A stretch of DNA of 64,000 bases, taken from NCBI GenBank assembly GCA_041394325.1, contig JAWKIJ010000001.1, positions 1,550,001 through 1,614,000 of the forward strand. Direction: 5' to 3'. Each line of letters opens with the position of its first letter. Within the stretch, counting starts at the first letter, position 1. The notes under the pieces are model-generated. The model made no database searches and was not told the origin of the DNA. It saw only the letters and a program-made list of their open reading frames with translations. The position numbers and the translations under genes are program-made. This DNA is from JAWKIJ01 sp041394325 (lineage in GTDB: Bacteria > Actinomycetota > Acidimicrobiia > Acidimicrobiales > Microtrichaceae). Of this stretch, positions 61,211-64,000 are shown piece by piece.

Positions 61211-62632
61211 ATGGCTGACGTGTCGATGCCGCAACTCGGGGAATCGGTCACCGAGGGGACGATCACCAAGTGGTTCAAGCAGGTTGGTGACCACGTCGAC
61301 GAGGACGAGGCGTTGTTCGAGGTGTCCACCGACAAGGTCGACTCGGAGGTCCCGTCGCCGTCATCCGGTTTCGTGAGCGAGATACTGGTGCCCGAGGGCG
61401 AGACGGTCGACGTCGGCACCCTCCTGGTCCGGCTGTCCGACTCGGCGCCCACCGGCCCTTCGGGCGAGGTCGACGGTGCGCCCGAAGCGCCGACCACGCC
61501 GTCGGGGGCGACCGCCGAGGACGGGTCGTCGGCACCGTCGCCGGCCGCATCCGCACAGTCGGCCTCGGCCGGGGCGATCCCGGCGGCTCCCGCTGCCGCC
61601 GCGCCGGAACCCGCCGCGCCGGTGCCCGCGCCGGCACCGGCTGCGCCGTCGACCGCCACCCGTTCGGGCGTCCTGTTGTCGCCGCTCGTCCGTCGGCTCG
61701 TCGAGGAGAACGGCCTCGACGCGTCCACGATCACCGGCACCGGTGTCGGTGGGCGCATCACCCGGGAGGACGTGCTCGACGCCCTCGACGCCAGAGCCGG
61801 AACGACGGCCGGAGCCGCCATCACGTCCCTACCCCCCGCTGCGGCTGCACCCGCCGCGGCACCCGCCGCGGCTGCTCCCCCCGTCCCGGGCGTTGCGCGT
61901 CCTGCTGCGGTCGCCGGCCAGGGGGACACGTCGGTGCGGCTCACCAACATCCGCCTCCGAACCGGCGAGCACATGGTCCGGAGCCTCCAGACCTCCCCGC
62001 ACGTCATCACCGCGATCGAAGTCGACTACGAGGCCGTCGAGCGTGCACGTACTCCCGCTCGCGAGCAGTTCGCTGCCGACGAGGGCTTCTCCCTGACGTA
62101 CATGCCCTTCGTCTCCCGGGCGGTCATCGACGCGATCGCGGAGTTCCCCCACCTCAACGCCTCGGTCGGCGAGGGCACGTTGATCGTGCACCAGGCCGTC
62201 AACCTGGCGATCGCCGTCGACCTCGATTTCCAAGGCCTGCTGGCGCCGGTCATCGAGGCCGCCGACGGGATGCGCCTGCGGGCCATCGCCCGCGCGGTCC
62301 ACGACGTCGCCGACCGTGCCCGCAACAAGCAGCTCAGCCCCGACGACCTCGAGAACGGAACCTTCACCATCTCGAACTCGGGCAAGTTCGGAACGTTGTT
62401 CGTCGCGCCCATCATCAACCAGCCGCAGGTGGCGATCCTCTCGACCGACGGGGTCACCAGGCGTCCCGTCGTCGTGGCCCTCCCCGACGGCAGCGAGTCG
62501 ATCGCCATCCACTCGATGGGCAACCTCACGTTGAGTTGGGATCATCGGGCCTTCGACGGCGCCTACGCCGCGGCATTCCTCGCCAAGGTGAAGGAGATCA
62601 TCGAGACCCGGGACTGGGCCGCCGAGCTGTGA
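61211..62632 (+). CDS. 2-oxo-acid dehydrogenase E2 (dihydrolipoamide acyltransferase)
   Basis: 473 aa. One lipoyl domain (VPQLGESVTEG-type opening; lipoylated Lys in STDKVDSEVPSP, about residue 42), a long Ala/Pro/Ser linker, a peripheral-subunit-binding domain (SPLVRRLVEENGLDAS, GTGVGGRITREDVL), a second linker and the catalytic domain with DHRAFDGAYAA (His and Asp-Gly). It could be the succinyl (SucB) or acetyl (AceF) enzyme; the nearby aceE favours AceF, but SucB-like signatures cannot be excluded. Its stop overlaps lipB. Confidence 0.88.
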   Translation: MADVSMPQLGESVTEGTITKWFKQVGDHVDEDEALFEVSTDKVDSEVPSPSSGFVSEILVPEGETVDVGTLLVRLSDSAPTGPSGEVDGAPEAPTTPSGATAEDGSSAPSPAASAQSASAGAIPAAPAAAAPEPAAPVPAPAPAAPSTATRSGVLLSPLVRRLVEENGLDASTITGTGVGGRITREDVLDALDARAGTTAGAAITSLPPAAAAPAAAPAAAAPPVPGVARPAAVAGQGDTSVRLTNIRLRTGEHMVRSLQTSPHVITAIEVDYEAVERARTPAREQFAADEGFSLTYMPFVSRAVIDAIAEFPHLNASVGEGTLIVHQAVNLAIAVDLDFQGLLAPVIEAADGMRLRAIARAVHDVADRARNKQLSPDDLENGTFTISNSGKFGTLFVAPIINQPQVAILSTDGVTRRPVVVALPDGSESIAIHSMGNLTLSWDHRAFDGAYAAAFLAKVKEIIETRDWAAEL

Positions 62633-64000
62633 CCACGGCGGTCTCCGCCACCGACGTGGCCCCGGATCCGGGCGCGATCCGCGACCCGGATCACGTGGTG
62701 GCCGACGCGACGACGAGGCGCGACGCACTGCACATCCGGTGGTTGGGTCGCGTCGACTATCGCGACGCACTCGGCCTTCAGCACGCACTGTTCGACCACG
62801 GCACCGACGACCACCTGCTCCTCCTGGAGCATCCACACACCTACACGATGGGGGTCCGTGCCGACGCGGCCAACGTGTTGGTCGACCCCGCCGAGGTGGG
62901 TGCCGACCTCGTACGGGCCGACCGTGGTGGCGACGTCACCTACCACGGCCCGGGCCAACTCGTCGGCTATCCCATCCTCACCCTCGCCGACCACGACGCG
63001 GGTGAGATGGCGTCGACCCGGGCTCACGTCACCGCGATCGAGGAGTTGTTGATCGCGGTGCTCGACCGGTTCGGCATCGGCGGGGCGAAGGTGGTCGAGG
63101 GGTGTCCCGGAGTGTGGCTCGGTGCCGACGGGCCCCGTCCCCGCAAGATCGCCGCGGTGGGCGTTCGTCTGAGCCGTGGCCGGACGATGCACGGTTTCGC
63201 CCTGAACGTCGACACCGACGCCACGATGTTCGACCACATCGTGGCGTGTGGCCTGTCCGACAAGGGTGTGACCTCGATGCGGGCCGAGGGCTGTGCCGCG
63301 ACGATGCGCGACGTGGTCGAGGCCGTCGGCGAGCGTGCCGGGGCCTTTCTCGGGCGCCCCGACCGACTACCCCGCTCCGTGGACCGGGCAGCGGCCACGT
63401 GGCGGAGCACCGCCGACGACCGCGACCTCACCGCCTTCAGCCGTGGTGAGGGGCCGGGTGCCGTGGTCCGGTACACGACCCGGCGACCCGAAGCGGGCGG
63501 GACCGGTGTGCGGCTGCTCGGCCGTCTGGCCGATGCAGGGGTCGACACCTCGGCGGCCGTGCCGATCACCGACGCGAAGCCGGCGCACATGCGTGCACCC
63601 CTGCGTCTCGGTGGCGAGGTGCTCGCGCTCCGGCGCACCGTCCGCGATCTCGGTCTCGTCACCGTGTGCGAGGAGGCGGGCTGCCCCAACCTGTCCGAGT
63701 GCTGGTCCGACGGTACGGCCACGTTCATGCTGTGCGGTGAACGCTGTACCAGGGCCTGCGGCTTCTGCCTGGTCGACACATCCAAGCCACTGCCCCTCGA
63801 TCCGACCGAGCCCGACCGGGTTGCGGCGGCGGTCGAGCGGACGGGGCTGCGCTTCGCCGTGTTGACCATGGTCGCCCGGGACGACCTCGACGACGGTGGC
63901 GCTGCACATGTCGCCGCGACCGTCCGCGCGATCCACGAACGGGTCCGGGGCGCGTCGGTCGAGGTGCTCGTCAGCGACCTCCGCGGCGAGGATCGATCGC
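62629..64000 (+). CDS. LipB-LipA fusion: octanoyltransferase joined to lipoyl synthase (3' end outside window)
   Basis: From GTG 62629 (GTGA overlap with E2) there is no stop codon to the window edge, 457 codons. Residues about 30-245 are LipB: LGRVDYRDAL, RGGDVTYHGPGQLVG (from about 101), KIAAVGVRLSRG (catalytic Lys) and ACGLSDKGVTSM (catalytic Cys). After a linker (about 245-320) comes LipA: LALRRTVRDLGLVTVC, CEEAGCPNLSEC (auxiliary Fe-S cluster, about 347), CTRACGFC (radical-SAM cluster) and ARDDLDDGGAAH. LipB loads octanoate on E2/GcvH; LipA inserts sulfur. Both are needed to make active AceE/E2 complexes. Confidence 0.85.
   Translation, partial: MTTAVSATDVAPDPGAIRDPDHVVADATTRRDALHIRWLGRVDYRDALGLQHALFDHGTDDHLLLLEHPHTYTMGVRADAANVLVDPAEVGADLVRADRGGDVTYHGPGQLVGYPILTLADHDAGEMASTRAHVTAIEELLIAVLDRFGIGGAKVVEGCPGVWLGADGPRPRKIAAVGVRLSRGRTMHGFALNVDTDATMFDHIVACGLSDKGVTSMRAEGCAATMRDVVEAVGERAGAFLGRPDRLPRSVDRAAATWRSTADDRDLTAFSRGEGPGAVVRYTTRRPEAGGTGVRLLGRLADAGVDTSAAVPITDAKPAHMRAPLRLGGEVLALRRTVRDLGLVTVCEEAGCPNLSECWSDGTATFMLCGERCTRACGFCLVDTSKPLPLDPTEPDRVAAAVERTGLRFAVLTMVARDDLDDGGAAHVAATVRAIHERVRGASVEVLVSDLRGEDRS

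Overview
The window is 64 kb of high-G+C DNA (roughly 70% by eye) from a chromosome. Gene content points to an actinobacterium, most likely of the Acidimicrobiia (Ilumatobacter-like). The reasons are actinobacterial-style suf genes with a Rieske protein, an HtaA/HmuTUV haem system, a DtxR/IdeR-type regulator, a homodimeric AceE, many GTG/TTG starts and many apparently leaderless genes (TANNNT 6-9 nt before the start codon). The taxonomic call is inference. I see no rRNA, tRNA, CRISPR array, transposase or prophage.

Layout. 1-8.8 kb: dispersed metabolic genes (PPOX flavoprotein, dienelactone hydrolase, DUF885, aldo/keto reductase, two exported proteins, a methylsuccinyl-CoA-dehydrogenase-like enzyme, a nitrobindin-like protein). 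8.3-18 kb: siderophore-interacting protein, MaoC, MutY, hisE-hisG, a CoA-transferase operon, MBL hydrolase, flavin reductase, gamma-carbonic anhydrase. 18-25.8 kb: an iron/haem block of hmuT-U-V, a surface protein, an HtaA protein, haem oxygenase, DUF2470, a DtxR-type regulator, bfd and bfr. 25.8-34.5 kb: Fe-S assembly in two operons, sufB-(Cys-rich orphan)-sufD-Rieske-sufC on the plus strand and sufC2-sufS-sufU on the minus strand. 36.6-42.3 kb: a carbamoyltransferase, a DUF5989 mini-protein and two tandem membrane-SGNH hydrolases. 42.4-51.9 kb: a VapBC-like pair, acyl-CoA dehydrogenase, MFS transporter, small unknowns, an alpha/beta hydrolase and a SNF2/SWIM pair. 51.9-64 kb: DNA repair (HhH-GPD), AceE, RNase HI, SDRs, a DprE2-like reductase, then lpd, E2 acyltransferase and a single open frame encoding LipB joined to LipA.

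How it fits together. The iron block, bacterioferritin and Fe-S assembly adjoin one another and probably share iron control; an IdeR-like box lies on the bfd-bfr promoter. AceE, Lpd, E2 and LipB-LipA supply a 2-oxo-acid dehydrogenase and its lipoyl cofactor.

The three most interesting items are the LipB-LipA fusion; the carbamoyltransferase/DUF5989/twin SGNH locus, where the two divergent genes appear to use each other's first two codons as -10 boxes and where the second hydrolase has lost its catalytic His; and a palindromic repeat found once between genes and once inside a membrane-protein gene. About eleven otherwise normal genes carry one or two apparent small indels, mostly single missing G/C bases in short homopolymers. 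I read these as assembly errors, not gene decay.
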